Assembly: GCA_026874595.1 (NCBI GenBank)
Contig: CM049316.1
Coordinates: 14,263,839 to 14,327,838 of the forward strand
Direction: 5' to 3'
DNA from: Sipunculus nudus
Taxonomy: Eukaryota > Annelida > Sipuncula > Golfingiida > Sipunculidae
DNA length: 64,000 nucleotides
Positions 25,101-37,670 of this stretch are shown here, one piece after another (positions within the stretch are counted from its first letter, which is position 1; each line of letters starts with the position of its first letter). Under the pieces are notes generated by a model. The model did not search any database. It worked only from the letters and a program-made list of their open reading frames with translations, and was not told where the DNA came from. The position numbers and the translations under genes are program-made.

Positions 25101-26289
25101 TTCAAGATAATACAGCCTTGCAATACAAAAGAATAAATGTAAAAAAAATATTACACACCGTCTGAGGAACAGTTCTGCCGAGCGTGCTGACAAAAATAAA
25201 TTATTAATTCATCCTAACGTTTGTGATTATTTTAAGTTTTGGATAAAATATCAAGACTTTTTATACTGAGTGATTATTCATTGTTGAAATTCTGCAATCA
25301 TGTACGCTCTTTACACAGCGCTTTACCTATAGGCCTAAGTATTTATATCATAAGCTTCTTTAGAAGCGCAAGATTTCCCCTACCTCGGGAGCGTAGCAAT
25401 CATAGTGTGTGTTACCTAAACATTTTCGATTTTACCAGGAATTGTCGTGTTATTTCCTAAATTTCATGCTGCCAATCCATTTTAGATGGATACACGTCTA
25501 GAGTTTCTTACGGAATAGTATGATTGACCTCATATTCGCGAGGTTAAATATTCGTATATTTTCATATATATATTTTTATTTCGTGTTTTCCGAGGGTTTC
25601 ATTTTCGCGATTTACCATACAGCTACTACGCAATGTACATAACCATAATTTTATCAGCTACCTTATGTACGTTAAATCTTAACAATTGTACCAGGAGCTG
25701 AGGAAACAGGTGGAAAATCTTTATGCAATAGTGGAAGATATGTACAAGAATTGAAATTATTCACATCATCAATCTTTGAATTACGATATATTGAAATAGT
25801 ATGCTAATATTGACGCTTCCGGGACAATATACATGAATGCCATTGAGACAATACAATAAATTTCTGTTCACCTGTACAGAGGTGGCGTCTTATTTACGCA
25901 GGTTTTTTTCGCGATAATTCAACCTTCGCGAATATTACAAATCTGAAACCTTCGCGAACAAAAGGCTAACTACAGTATCTGTTTGGAACCCAGGTTTCTG
26001 ATTTATGAGGCTCCACTGACGTCACACATGAAAGGTAGATTCGGAGCTTTGTCTGAGTTATATCACCTTTTGAGAGATGTCCTCCTGCAAGTCAGATGTG
26101 TCTCTTGAGCTAATATCATCGAATGCACACCCTCATCTGTGAGTCCTTCCCTGATACTGTGACGAAGGTTGGTCGAAGCCCAAGAACATCTTCCAGTTCT
26201 CAAATATTCCTTCCGAATGGGACAGGGTAGCTGAAGGCTGCATCTAAACAACCCTGTAACTACTATGGCCAGTAACTAAAGAAAAGATG
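22152..26289. other. No gene seen
   Basis: About 4 kb without a supportable gene. There is a G run at about 23,658-23,668. Repeated CGCGA-rich phrases near 25,530-25,615 and 25,870-25,970 resemble sequence near 50,820-50,915 and may be a weak dispersed family. ORFs reach 103 codons (24,595-24,906) with no recognisable motif. Confidence 0.4.
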
Positions 26290-27534
26290 TATGGAGGCGA
26301 CCTGGCTGTAATACAGCTTGATAATCATATGGTTCGGTTTGATAGTCCTGTAGCACAGTTAGATAATCCTGAAGTACGGCTTGATAATCATGTAATACAG
26401 CTTGATAATCATATGGTTCGGTTTGATAGTCCTGTAGCACAGTCAGATAATCCTGAAGTACGGCTTGATAATCATGTAATACAGCTTGATAATCATATGG
26501 TTCGGTTTGATAGTCCTGTAGCACAGTTAGATAATCCTGAAGTACGGCTTGATAATCATGTAATACAGCTTGATAATCATATGGTTCGGTTTGATAGTCC
26601 TGTAGCACAGTTAGATAATCCTGAAGTACGGCTTGATAATCATGTAATACAACTTGATAATCATATGGTTCAGTTTGATAGTCCTGTAGCACAGTTAGAT
26701 AATCCTGAAGTACGGCTTGATAATCATGTAATACAGCTTGATAATCATATGGTTCGGTTTGATAGCCCTGTAGCACAGTTAGATAATCCTGAAGTACGGC
26801 TTGATAATCATGTAATTCAGCTTGATAATCATATGGTTCGGTTTGATAGTCCTGTAGCACAGTTAGATAATCCTGAAGTACGGCTTGATAATCATGTAAT
26901 ACAACTTGATAATCATATGGTTCGGTTTGATAGTCCTGTAGCACAGTTAGATAATCCTGAAGTACGGCTTGATAATCATGTAATACAGCTTGATAATCAT
27001 ATGGTTCGGTTTGATAGCCCTGTAGCACAGTTAGATAATCCTGAAGTACGGCTTGATAATCATGTAATACAGCTTGATAATCATATGGTTCGGTTTGATA
27101 GTCCTGTAGCACAGTTAGATAATCCTGAAGTACGGCTTGATAATCATGTAATACAGCTTGATAATCATATGGTTCGGTGTGATAGTCCTGTAGCACAGTT
27201 AGATAATCCTGAAGTACGGCTTGATAATCATGTAATACAACTTGATAATCATATGGTTCGGTTTGATAGTCCTGTAGCACAGTAAGATAATCCTCAAGTA
27301 CGGGTTGATAATCATGTAATACAGCTTGATAATCATATGGTTCGGTTTGATAGCCCTGTAGCACAGTTAGATAATCCTGAAGTACGGCTTGATAATCATG
27401 TAATACAGCTTGATAATCATATGGTTCGGTTTGATAGCCCTGTAGCACAGTTAGATAATCCTGAAGTACGGCTTGATAATCATGTAATACAGCTTGATAA
27501 TCATATGGTTCGGTTTGATAGCCCTGTAGCACAG

Positions 27535-29298
27535 TAAGATAATCCTGAAGTACGGCTTGATAATCATGTAATACAGCTTGATAATCATATGGCTCGGTTT
27601 GATAGTCCTGTAGCACAGTTAGATAATCCTGAAGTACGGCTTGATAATCATGTAATACAGCTTGATAATCATATGGCTCGGTTTGATAGCCCTGTAGCAC
27701 AGTTAGATAATCCTGAAGTACGGCTTGATAATCATGTAATACAGCTTGATAATCATATGGTTCGGTTTGATAGTCCTGTAGCACAGTTAGATAATCCTAA
27801 AGTACGGCTTGATAATCATGTAATACAGCTTGATAATCATATGGTTCGGTTTGATAGTCCTGTAGCACAGTTAAATAATCCTGAAGTACGGCTTGATAAT
27901 CATGTAATACAGCTTGATAATCATATGGTTCGGTTTGATAGCCCTGTAGCACAGTTAGATAATCCTGAAGTACGGCTTGATAATCATGTAATACAGCTTG
28001 ATAATCATATGGTTCTGTTTGATAGCCCTGTAGCACTGTTAGATAATCCTGAAGTACGGCTTGATAATCATGTAATACAGCTTGATAATCATATGGTTCG
28101 GTTTGATAGTCCTGTAGCACAGTTAAATAATCCTGAAGTACGGCTTGATAATCATGTAATACAGCTTGATAATCATATGGTTCGGTTTGATAGCCCTGTA
28201 GCACAGTTAGATAATCCTGAAGTACGGCTTGATAATCATGTAATACAGCTTGATAATCATATGGTTCGGTTTGATAGCCCTGTAGCACAGTTAAATAATC
28301 CTGAAGTACGGCTTGATAATCATGTAATACAGCTTGATAATCATATGGTTCGGTTTGATAGTCCTGTAGCACAGTTAAGTAATCCTGAAGTACGGCTTGA
28401 TAATCATGTAATACAGCTTGATAATCATATGGTTCGGTTTAATAGTCCTGTAGCACAGTTAGATAATCCTGAAGTACGGCTTGATAATCATGTAATACAG
28501 CTTAATAATCATATGGCTCGGTTTGATAGCCCTGTAGCACAGTTAGATAATCCTGAAGTACGGCTTGATAATCATGTAATACAGCTTGATAATCATATGG
28601 TTCGGTTTGATAGCCCTGTAGCACAGTTAGATAATCCTGAAGTACGGCTTGATAATCATGTAATACAGCTTGATAATCATATGGTTCGGTTTGATAGTCC
28701 TGTAGCACAGTTAAATAATCCTGAAGTACGGCTTGATAATCATGTAATACAGCTTGATAATCAAATGGTTCGGTTTGATAGCCCTGTAGCACAGTTAGAT
28801 AATCCTGAAGTACGGCTTGATAATCATGTAATACAGCTTGATAATCATATGGTTCGGTTTGATAGCCCTGTAGCACAGTTAGATAATCCTATAGTACGGC
28901 TTGATAATCATGTAATACAACTTGATAATCATTTGGTTCGGTTTGATAGCCCTGTAGCACAGTTAGATAATCCTGAAGTACGGCTTGATAATCATGTAAT
29001 ACAGCTTGATAATCATATGGTTCGGTTTGATAGCCTTGTAGCACAGTTAGGTAATCCTGAAGTACGGCTTGATAATCATGTAATACAGCTTGATAATCAT
29101 ATGGTTCGGTTTGATAGCCCTGTAGCACAGTTAGATAATCCTGAAGTACGGCTTGATAATCATGTAATACAGCTTGATAATCATATGGTTCGGTTTGATA
29201 GCCCTGTAGCACAGTTAGATAATCCTGAAGTACGGCTTGATAATCATGTAATACAGCTTGATAATCATATGGTTCGGTTTGATAGCCCTGTAGCACAG
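27535..29298 (+). repeat. 1764-bp superunit, first copy
   Basis: Diagnostic variants recur exactly 1764 bp later (21 units of 84 bp). Examples are the CAGTAA stop at 27,535 and 29,299, the CCTAAAGTACGG variant, a run of LNN-type units, the LSN unit and the CCTATAGTACGG variant at about 28,887 and 30,651. This is a recent internal duplication whose second copy starts at 29,299. Confidence 0.85.
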
Positions 29299-31062
29299 TA
29301 AGATAATCCTGAAGTACGGCTTGATAATCATGTAATACAGCTTGATAATCATATGGTTCGGTTTGATAGTCCTGTAGCACAGTTAGATAATCCTGAAGTA
29401 CGGCTTGATAATCATGTAATACAGCTTGATAATCATATGGCTCGGTTTGATAGCCCTGTAGCACAGTTAGATAATCCTGAAGTACGGCTTGATAATCATG
29501 TAATACAGCTTGATAATCATATGGTTCGGTTTGATAGTCCTGTAGCACAGTTAGATAATCCTAAAGTACGGCTTGATAATCATGTAATACAGCTTGATAA
29601 TCATATGGTTCGGTTTGATAGTCCTGTAGCACAGTTAAATAATCCTGAAGTACGGCTTGATAATCATGTAATACAGCTTGATAATCATATGGTTCGGTTT
29701 GATAGCCCTGTAGCACAGTTAGATAATCCTGAAGTACGGCTTGATAATCATGTAATACAGCTTGATAATCATATGGTTCGGTTTGATAGCCCTGTAGCAC
29801 TGTTAGATAATCCTGAAGTACGGCTTGATAATCATGTAATACAGCTTGATAATCATATGGTTCGGTTTGATAGTCCTGTAGCACAGTTAAATAATCCTGA
29901 AGTACGGCTTGATAATCATGTAATACAGCTTGATAATCATATGGTTCGGTTTGATAGCCCTGTAGCACAGTTAGATAATCCTGAAGTACGGCTTGATAAT
30001 CATGTAATACAGCTTGATAATCATATGGTTCGGTTTGATAGCCCTGTAGCACAGTTAAATAATCCTGAAGTACGGCTTGATAATCATGTAATACAGCTTG
30101 ATAATCATATGGTTCGGTTTGATAGTCCTGTAGCACAGTTAAGTAATCCTGAAGTACGGCTTGATAATCATGTAATACAGCTTGATAATCATATGGTTCG
30201 GTTTAATAGTCCTGTAGCACAGTTAGATAATCCTGAAGTACGGCTTGATAATCATGTAATACAGCTTAATAATCATATGGCTCGGTTTGATAGCCCTCTA
30301 GCACAGTTAGATAATCCTGAAGTACGGCTTGATAATCATGTAATACAGCTTGATAATCATATGGTTCGGTTTGATAGCCCTGTAGCACAGTTAGATAATC
30401 CTGAAGTACGGCTTGATAATCATGTAATACAGCTTGATAATCATATGGTTCGGTTTGATAGTCCTGTAGCACAGTTAAATAATCCTGAAGTACGGCTTGA
30501 TAATCATGTAATACAGCTTGATAATCATATGGTTCGGTTTGATAGCCCTGTAGCACAGTTAGATAATCCTGAAGTACGGCTTGATAATCATGTAATACAG
30601 CTTGATAATCATATGGTTCGGTTTGATAGCCCTGTAGCACAGTTAGATAATCCTATAGTACGGCTTGATAATCATGTAATACAACTTGATAATCATTTGG
30701 TTCGGTTTGATAGCCCTGTAGCACAGTTAGATAATCCTGAAGTACGGCTTGATAATCATGTAATACAGCTTGATAATCATATGGTTCGGTTTGATAGCCT
30801 TGTAGCACAGTTAGGTAATCCTGAAGTACGGCTTGATAATCATGTAATACAGCTTGATAATCATATGGTTCGGTTTGATAGCCTTGTAGCACAGTTAGGT
30901 AATCCTGAAGTACGGCTTGATAATCATGTAATACAGCTTGATAATCATATGGCTCGGTTTGATAGCCCTGTAGCACAGTTAGATAATCCTGAAGTACGGC
31001 TTGATAATCATGTAATACAGCTTGATAATCAAATGGTTCGGTTTGTTGGCCCTGAAGCACAG
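29299..31062 (+). repeat. 1764-bp superunit, second copy
   Basis: Second copy of 27,535-29,298 with the same ordered series of variants. Identity declines toward the right, where a unit carrying TAGCCTTGTAG is locally duplicated (about 30,795 and 30,879). The exact right limit of the duplication is approximate. Confidence 0.75.
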
Positions 31063-31371
31063 TTAGATAATCCTGAAGTACGGCTTGATAATCATGTAAT
31101 ACAGCTTGATAATCATATGGTTCGGTTTGATAGTCCTGTAGCACAGTTAGATGATCCTGAAGTACGGCTTGATAATCATGTAATACAGCTTGATAATCAT
31201 ATGGTTCGGTTTGATAGTCCTGAAGCACAGTTAGATAATCCTGAAGTACGGCTTGATAATCATGTAATACAGCTTGATAATCCGGTACTACGGCTTGATA
31301 ATCCCGCAGTGAGTTTTGAAAATCCTGTGATATGGCTTATCAATCCTGCTGTATGGCTTGCGTGGCATTAG

Positions 31372-32570
31372 CTGTGAATGCACGACTTAGCAGACATAAT
31401 ATCTGGATCAAATTAAGCGTCTTGTCTTTTGGTTAAAGCAATCATGCCGAAAACTAATTTACAATATCCATCAGCTCTTCTGCAAATGTACCGCTGCATA
31501 TCTGGCACTCATGATATTACGCTCCGGTCAAAGAAGAGGAATATACCCATAAGAAAACATACGATTGAACAAATACATAAAAACCTATATGGCGACCATC
31601 AACGTTTTCTGCGGCTTGTACGACATTACTGCCAATCACGTTAACAAATTTTTGGCACCCGTGTTATTTTCACTCCCCCTCAGTGCCATCACCTCCTCCA
31701 CTATTTTCAATCAATGCTTTTCCCTATTTATCTCTGAGTTGAGGAGCTACCATTATAACCCTTTATCGTGAACTTTCGATGAACCTGGCTAAACCATGTT
31801 AAATCAACCTAATCAAATTATGAAAAAAATGGTTTTTTTTTCCTATGCGGTCATCTCATTCCTCTTTTTTTCTACAGATTTTCCATAAAAAATCACATGA
31901 TCACCGGACAACATAATAATAACAGAATTGATTATTAAATAATTAAAAGCGTGTAAAAAAAAACTCAATTGTGTCTAAATTTCATTATTTTATTTGCTTT
32001 AAATAAATATTCTAACGATCAGCTTGAGTACAGATATTATATCAGGATATTTTAACCGAAAATCAAATAATTTTGTTGATGCGGGGGAGAAAATGACGCA
32101 TGTGATGCCTGAGAAACAAACACTATTTTACCTTAATTGTCTGGTCTTCTTTTTCTAACGTGCGACAGTACTTGTAAGTGGTAACATATATTCACAAAAT
32201 GGGGTAATATTCCTCAACAAGACGTTTACCGCAGTTCTCTATATGACCAGTTTTGCCACTGGTCGGAACAAAAAAAAATCGCGATAGAAAATCTCTGATC
32301 AGGAAATATACGTGGGGGGGGGGGGAAGAAAAGATGATAACATGTGGGTGGTCTTTAATTTGGGGTACTTCCCAACACGTATTTTTATTCACTTAGTGAT
32401 CCATATTTCCAACATCTGTCCCCCCCCCCCCCCCAAGTATTTGCATTTACTTATTCGGCCCATCCCCTCGCTAAATCGGGCATAACGGACTGCACATTTG
32501 TGAATATTCCTGGAAGTCCTTTCTGGGTCCGGACCATGAGCCGGATCCACACCAAAATCCAATCGTAATT
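31372..32570. other. No gene seen
   Basis: G12 (32,314-32,325) and C15 (32,420-32,434) runs face each other about 95 bases apart and could base-pair. There is no recognisable coding sequence. Confidence 0.45.
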
Positions 32571-32711
32571 GATTCTTATTAGCCTATTCCCGAAATGCCC
32601 TGAAATATCATGTGATTCGGTTCTTGATTGCGCGAGTTATTTTGTGAACAAACAAACACAAAGACATACACACAAGAACGCAAATGATAGTATACCCTCA
32701 GGGCGGAGGTA
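32571..32711 (+). repeat. Dispersed repeat family D, copy 1
   Basis: Runs from GATTCTTATTAG through TGCCCTGAAATATCATGTGA, GCGCGAGTTATTTTG and a CA-rich stretch to CCCTCAGGGCGGAGGTA. It matches 34,062-34,203 closely and 52,799-52,934 more distantly. Non-coding; a SINE-like or 3'-end fragment of a larger element is possible. Confidence 0.7.
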
Positions 32712-34061
32712 AAGATGAAGACAGTTTACGTAAAAAAAAACAAGCTTTTCTATGTTCTATGTGAATAATCTCAGGGGGGACATACGAGATATTTAATGCC
32801 GAATGGAAAGACGTGCTAAAACTGAATAAAGGCATCAGACGGAACTTAATTCAATATAAACGCATCACTCGAGTAGAGTTTTACAACATTAGCAATATGG
32901 TACGGCTTTAAATTTACCCTTACACTTTAATATACTATATCTTCCGTGAAAAACTATTTTTGTATTGGGTAGACGTGACAAATAGACCGTTTCAAATCCA
33001 ATAAAACAAACTTTTTTTCTGATTATGGAACTAAAAAATCCATAGACGTTACAAGAGTTTGTCACGAAAGTATTTTGTTAACATTAACACCATTGTAGCG
33101 GGGAGGGGGGGGGGTGCCCTCTGTAACCCCAGAGCTGTCGTCCCGGTTCTTTAATTTGTTAAAACTAAGAACTCGCACACGAAATTTCGTGACAGAAATA
33201 AATGCTGCACTCAATTGCCGGACGGGGTCTGAACGTTTAATTGGTTAGCTAGGCTCAAACTGCTGGCGACCGAGGTTCACTTGGGTACCCATGAGTATAA
33301 TGAGAAGTACCCAAGTATTAGTTATTATTAATGTCTGCACGATACATGTATAGTATGATGGTTGAAATCGCCAACCGATCACCGGTCACCGGAAGAAATA
33401 TAATCAAGGTCTTTCGGTGTGCAAGTCTAGGGTTACCAAGTGCATATATGTCTTTGTGACGACACATTTGGCTCCTGAACTTTCAAAGCTATCGGTGCCT
33501 GATAGGTTTCAGGATCAGTTATGGGTTTTCACTCCGAATAAAAACCACGTGCGGTTCAAAGGGTGCAGTAATTAGGTCACCTTTCATTCGAAACACCTCG
33601 GTCGAATCCGTTGGCTTCTAGCCTCGAATGTATCTATGGCCCGATGATACACCAGCAATTTTGGAGAAGTTCGCCCCGCCGGGTTGCCATTTCTACTGAC
33701 TTGTCTAAGTAATGATCACAGTTTCTACAAAGAACATATAGATTTGCCATAATACTGTGTATTATGTGGGCTTGATTTGTTGCTTGACATCAACTTATAC
33801 CAGGTTCGGACAGTAATTAAACTAGAATGTTTACATCCTTCGAGATTTTTCTAAGGCTCTTCACGACCAATTAATTTAGGTGAATAGCCCTGATCCATTA
33901 CTTTTAATTTGGAATTAAACAGTTTATCTCTACATTAATATAAGATTTGATATGATTATTATTATCTGGCTCAGATATCAATTGATTACTAAGTCATAAA
34001 CTACAATTTTCAAAAACAATGTATTTTCGATCTCTCATGTTTCGTGATGTTTCGTGATATT
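32712..34061. other. No gene seen
   Basis: Contains a G-rich run near 33,102-33,112. No ORF of note. The last part (about 34,002-34,040) is repeated at about 34,231-34,280 on the other side of repeat copy 2. Confidence 0.4.
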
Positions 34062-34203
34062 GATTCTTTATTAGCCCATTCTCGAAGTGCCCTGAAATAT
34101 CATGTGATTCGGTTCTTGACTGCGCGAGTTATTTTGCTAACTAACAAACACACAAACATACACACAAGAAAGCAAATGAAAGTATACCCTCAGGGCGGAG
34201 GTA
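34062..34203 (+). repeat. Dispersed repeat family D, copy 2
   Basis: About 90% similar by eye to 32,571-32,711 and in the same orientation. It is bracketed by a direct repeat containing ACAATGTATTTTC and CTCTCATGTTTCGTGAT, which may reflect a local duplication associated with its insertion. Confidence 0.7.
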
Positions 34204-34617
34204 CGTTTCATCATGTTTCGTGATGCTTCGTGATAACTACAATTTTCATAAACAATGTATTTTCCATCTCTCATGTTTCGTGATATTTAATAGTCTGTCA
34301 ATATGGGTAATAAGATAGAAGTGGCGACCTTGCTGTGAAAATAAGGTCACAATTCATTTTGGAATTCATAGGAATTAATTTCAGATTGTGCAGAATATTT
34401 ATAATAAAGTTTATATGTAAAACGTATAAAGAAATAATGCCGACATTTAACATTAGAATAACCTTTATTCTAAATTCTTTTTATAATTTGAACAATTTTC
34501 ACGGAAGAGAGAGGAGCTTTTGTAAGGAATATTCGCAATAAGTTTTAATTTTTAAGGTAGCATCGCTGGCAAATTCCCCTTGAATAAAATAAGCCAAAAG
34601 GTCATTTAAAATTCATA

Positions 34618-37600
34618 TAATATCGATATCATTTTTAACCTGGTATAGTGTTCTATCTGATGGTATATAAGATCGATATCATTTTTAACCTGGTATAGTG
34701 TTCTTTCTGATGGTATTTAAGATCGATATCATTTTTAACCTGGCATAGTGTTCTTTCTGATGGTATATAAGATCGATATCTTTTTTAATCTGGCATAGTG
34801 TTCTTTCTGATGGTATATAAGATCGATATCATTTTTAACCTGGCATAGCATTCTTTCTGATGGTATATAAGATCGATATCATTTTTAATCTGGCAAAGTG
34901 TTCTTTCTGATGGTATATAAGATCGATATCATTTTTAATCTGGTATAGTGTTCTTTCTGATGGTATATAAGATCGATATCATTTTTAACCTGGTATAGTG
35001 TTCTTTCTGATGGTATATAAGATCGATATCATTTTTAAACTGGTATAGTGTTTTTTTCTGATGGTATATAAGATCCGTATCATTTTTAACCTGGTATAGT
35101 GTTCTTTCTGATGGTATATAAGATCGATATCATTTTAACTTGGTATAGTGTTCTTTCTGATGGTATATAAGATTGATATCATTTTTAATCTGACATAGTG
35201 TTCTTTCTGATGGTATTTAAGATCGATATCATTTTTAATCTGGCATAGTGTTCTTTCTGATGGTATTTAAGATCGATATCATTTTTAACCTGGTATAGTG
35301 TTCTTTCTGCTGGTATATAAGATCGATATCATTTTTAACCTGGTATAGTGTTCTTTCTGATGGTATATAAGATCGATATCATTTTTAACCTGGTATAGAG
35401 TTCTTTCTGATGGTATATAAGATTGATATCATTTTTAACCTGGTATAGTGTTCTTTCTGATGGCATATTAGATCGATATCATTTTTTACCTGGTATAGTG
35501 TTCTTTCTGATGGTATATAAGATCGATATCATTTTTAATCAGGCATAGTGTTCTTTCTGATGGTATATAAGATAGATATCATTTTTAACTTGGTATTGTG
35601 TTCTTTCTGATGGTATATAAGATCGATATCATTTTTAACCTGGTATAGTGTTCTTTCTGATGGTATATAAGACCGATATCATTTTTAACCTGGTATAGTG
35701 TTCTTTCTGATGGTATATAAGATCGATATCATTTTTAACCTGGTATAGTGTTCTTTCTGATGGTATATAAGATCGATATCATTTTTAACCTGGTATAGTG
35801 TTCTTTCTGATGGTATATAAGATCGATATCAGTTTTAACCTGGTATAGTGTTCTTTCTGATGGTATATAAGATCGATATCATTTTTAATCTGGCATAGTG
35901 TTCTTTCTGATGGTATATAAGATCGATATCATTTTTAATCTGGTATAGTGTTCTTTCTGATGGTATATAAGATCGATATCATTTTTAACCTGGTATAGTG
36001 TTCTTTCTGATGGTATATAAGATCGATATCATTTTTAAACTGGTATAGTGTTTTTTTCTGATGGTATATAAGATCCGTATCATTTTTAACCTGGTATAGT
36101 GTTCTTTCTGATGGTATATAAGATCGATATCATTTTAACTTGGTATAGTGTTCTTTCTGATGGTATATAAGATTGATATCATTTTTAATCTGGCATAGTG
36201 TTCTTTCTGATGGTATTTAAGATCGATATCATTTTTAATCTGGCATAGTGTTCTTTCTGATGGTATTTAAGATCGATATCATTTTTAACCTGGTATAGTG
36301 TTCTTTCTGCTGGTATATAAGATCGATATCATTTTTTACCTGGTATAGTGTTCTTTCTGATGGTATATAAGATCGATATCATTTTTAACCTGGTATAGAG
36401 TTCTTTCTGATGGTATATAAGATTGATATCATTTTTAACCTGGTATAGTGTTCTTTCTGATGGCATATTAGATCGATATCATTTTTAACCTGGTATAGTG
36501 TTCTTTCTGATGGTATATAAGATCGATATCATTTTTAATCAGGCATAGTGTTCTTTCTGATGGTATATAAGATAGATATCATTTTTAACTTGGTATTGTG
36601 TTCTTTCTGATGGTATATAAGATCGATATCATCTTTAACCTGGTATAGTGTTCTTTCTGATGGTATATAAGACCGATATCATTTTTAACCTGGTATAGTG
36701 TTCTTTCTGATGGTATATAAGACCGATATCATTTTTAACCTGGTATAGTGTTCTTTCTGATGGTATATAAGATCGATATCATTTTTAACCTGGTATAGTG
36801 TTCTTTCTGATGGTATATAAGATCGATATCATTTTTAACCTGGTATAGTGTTCTTTCTGATGGTATATAAGATCGATATCATTTTTAACCTGGTATAGTG
36901 TTCTTTCTGATGGTATATAGATCGATATCATTTTTAACCTGGTTTAGTGTTCTTTCTGATGGTATATAAGATCGATATCATTTTTAACCTGGTATTGTGT
37001 TCTTTCTGATGGTATATAAGATCGATATCATTTTTAACCTGGTATAGTGTTCTTTTTGATGGTATATAAGATCGATATCACTTTTAACCTTGTATAGTGT
37101 TCTTTCTGATGGTATATAAGATCGATATCATTTTTAACCTGGTATAGTGTTCTTTCTGATGGTATATAAGATCGATATCATTTTTAACCTGGTATAGTGT
37201 TCTTTCTGATGGTATATAAGATCGAGATCATTTTTAACCTGGCATAGTGTTCTTTCTGATGGTATATAAGATCGAGATCATTTTTAACCTTGTATAGTGT
37301 TCTTTCTGATGGTATATAAGATCGATATCATTTTTACCTTGGTATAGTGTTCTTTCTGATGGTATATGAGATCGATATCATTTTTAACCTGGTATAGTGT
37401 TTCTTTCTGATGGTATATAAGATCGAAATCATTTTTAACCTGGTATAGTGTTCTTTCTGATGGTATATAAGATCGATATCAGTTTTAACCTGGTATAGTG
37501 TTCTTTCTGATGGTATATAAGATCGATATCATTTTTAACCTGGTATAGTGTTCTTTCTGATGGTAAATAAGATCGATATCATTTTTAACCTGGTATAGTG

Positions 37601-37670
37601 TTCTTTCTGATGGTATATAAGATCGATATAATTTTTAACTTGGTATAGTGTTCTTCCTGGTGGTATATGT
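34618..37670 (+). repeat. 50-bp minisatellite, about 61 units
   Basis: Consensus blocks in order are GATCGATATC, ATTTTTAACC, TGGTATAGTG, TTCTTTCTGA and TGGTATATAA, exactly 50 bp. Units differ by single substitutions and occasional 1-bp indels. Fifty is not a multiple of 3 and the units contain stops, so the array is non-coding. It has a 1000-bp internal duplication, described separately. Confidence 0.95.
34880..35720 (+). repeat. 1000-bp-offset duplication in the 50-bp array
   Basis: Rare variants recur exactly 1000 bp downstream (20 units): the AAAC plus T-insertion unit at 35,031/36,031, GATCCGTATC, TGGCATATTA at 35,461/36,461, AGGCATAGTG at 35,541/36,541, GATAGATATC at 35,571/36,571 and GACCGATATC at 35,671/36,671. 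The second copy therefore covers about 35,880-36,720. Confidence 0.85.

Larger units (their letters stand above)
26290..31371 (+). repeat. 84-bp hierarchical minisatellite, about 59 units
   Basis: Each 84-bp unit consists of four diverged 21-bp subunits, each opening (T)TGATAATCATATGG-like. Units are nearly identical; differences are mostly single substitutions. Because 84 is a multiple of 3, both strands stay open. Plus-strand reading gives four heptads such as LDNHMVR, FDSPVAQ, LDNPEVR and LDNHVIQ; minus-strand reading gives YQTEPYD, YQAVLHD, YQAVLQD and YLTVLQG. The plus frame (26,287-31,371) has TAA stops at 27,283, 27,535 and 29,299; the minus frame has more. Only the right edge (31,265-31,371) and the extreme left show monomeric, more diverged 21-bp units. 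I treat it as a satellite, not a gene. Confidence 0.95.

Noticed and set aside
26276-31371. Very long ORFs (up to 672 codons plus, 502 codons minus) as real genes
   Set aside because: They exist on both strands at once because the 84-bp unit is a multiple of 3 without stops. Stops occur within both frames and variation favours neither frame.
34618-37670. CRISPR-like array
   Set aside because: Units are contiguous 50-bp repeats with no variable spacers, in a eukaryotic context.
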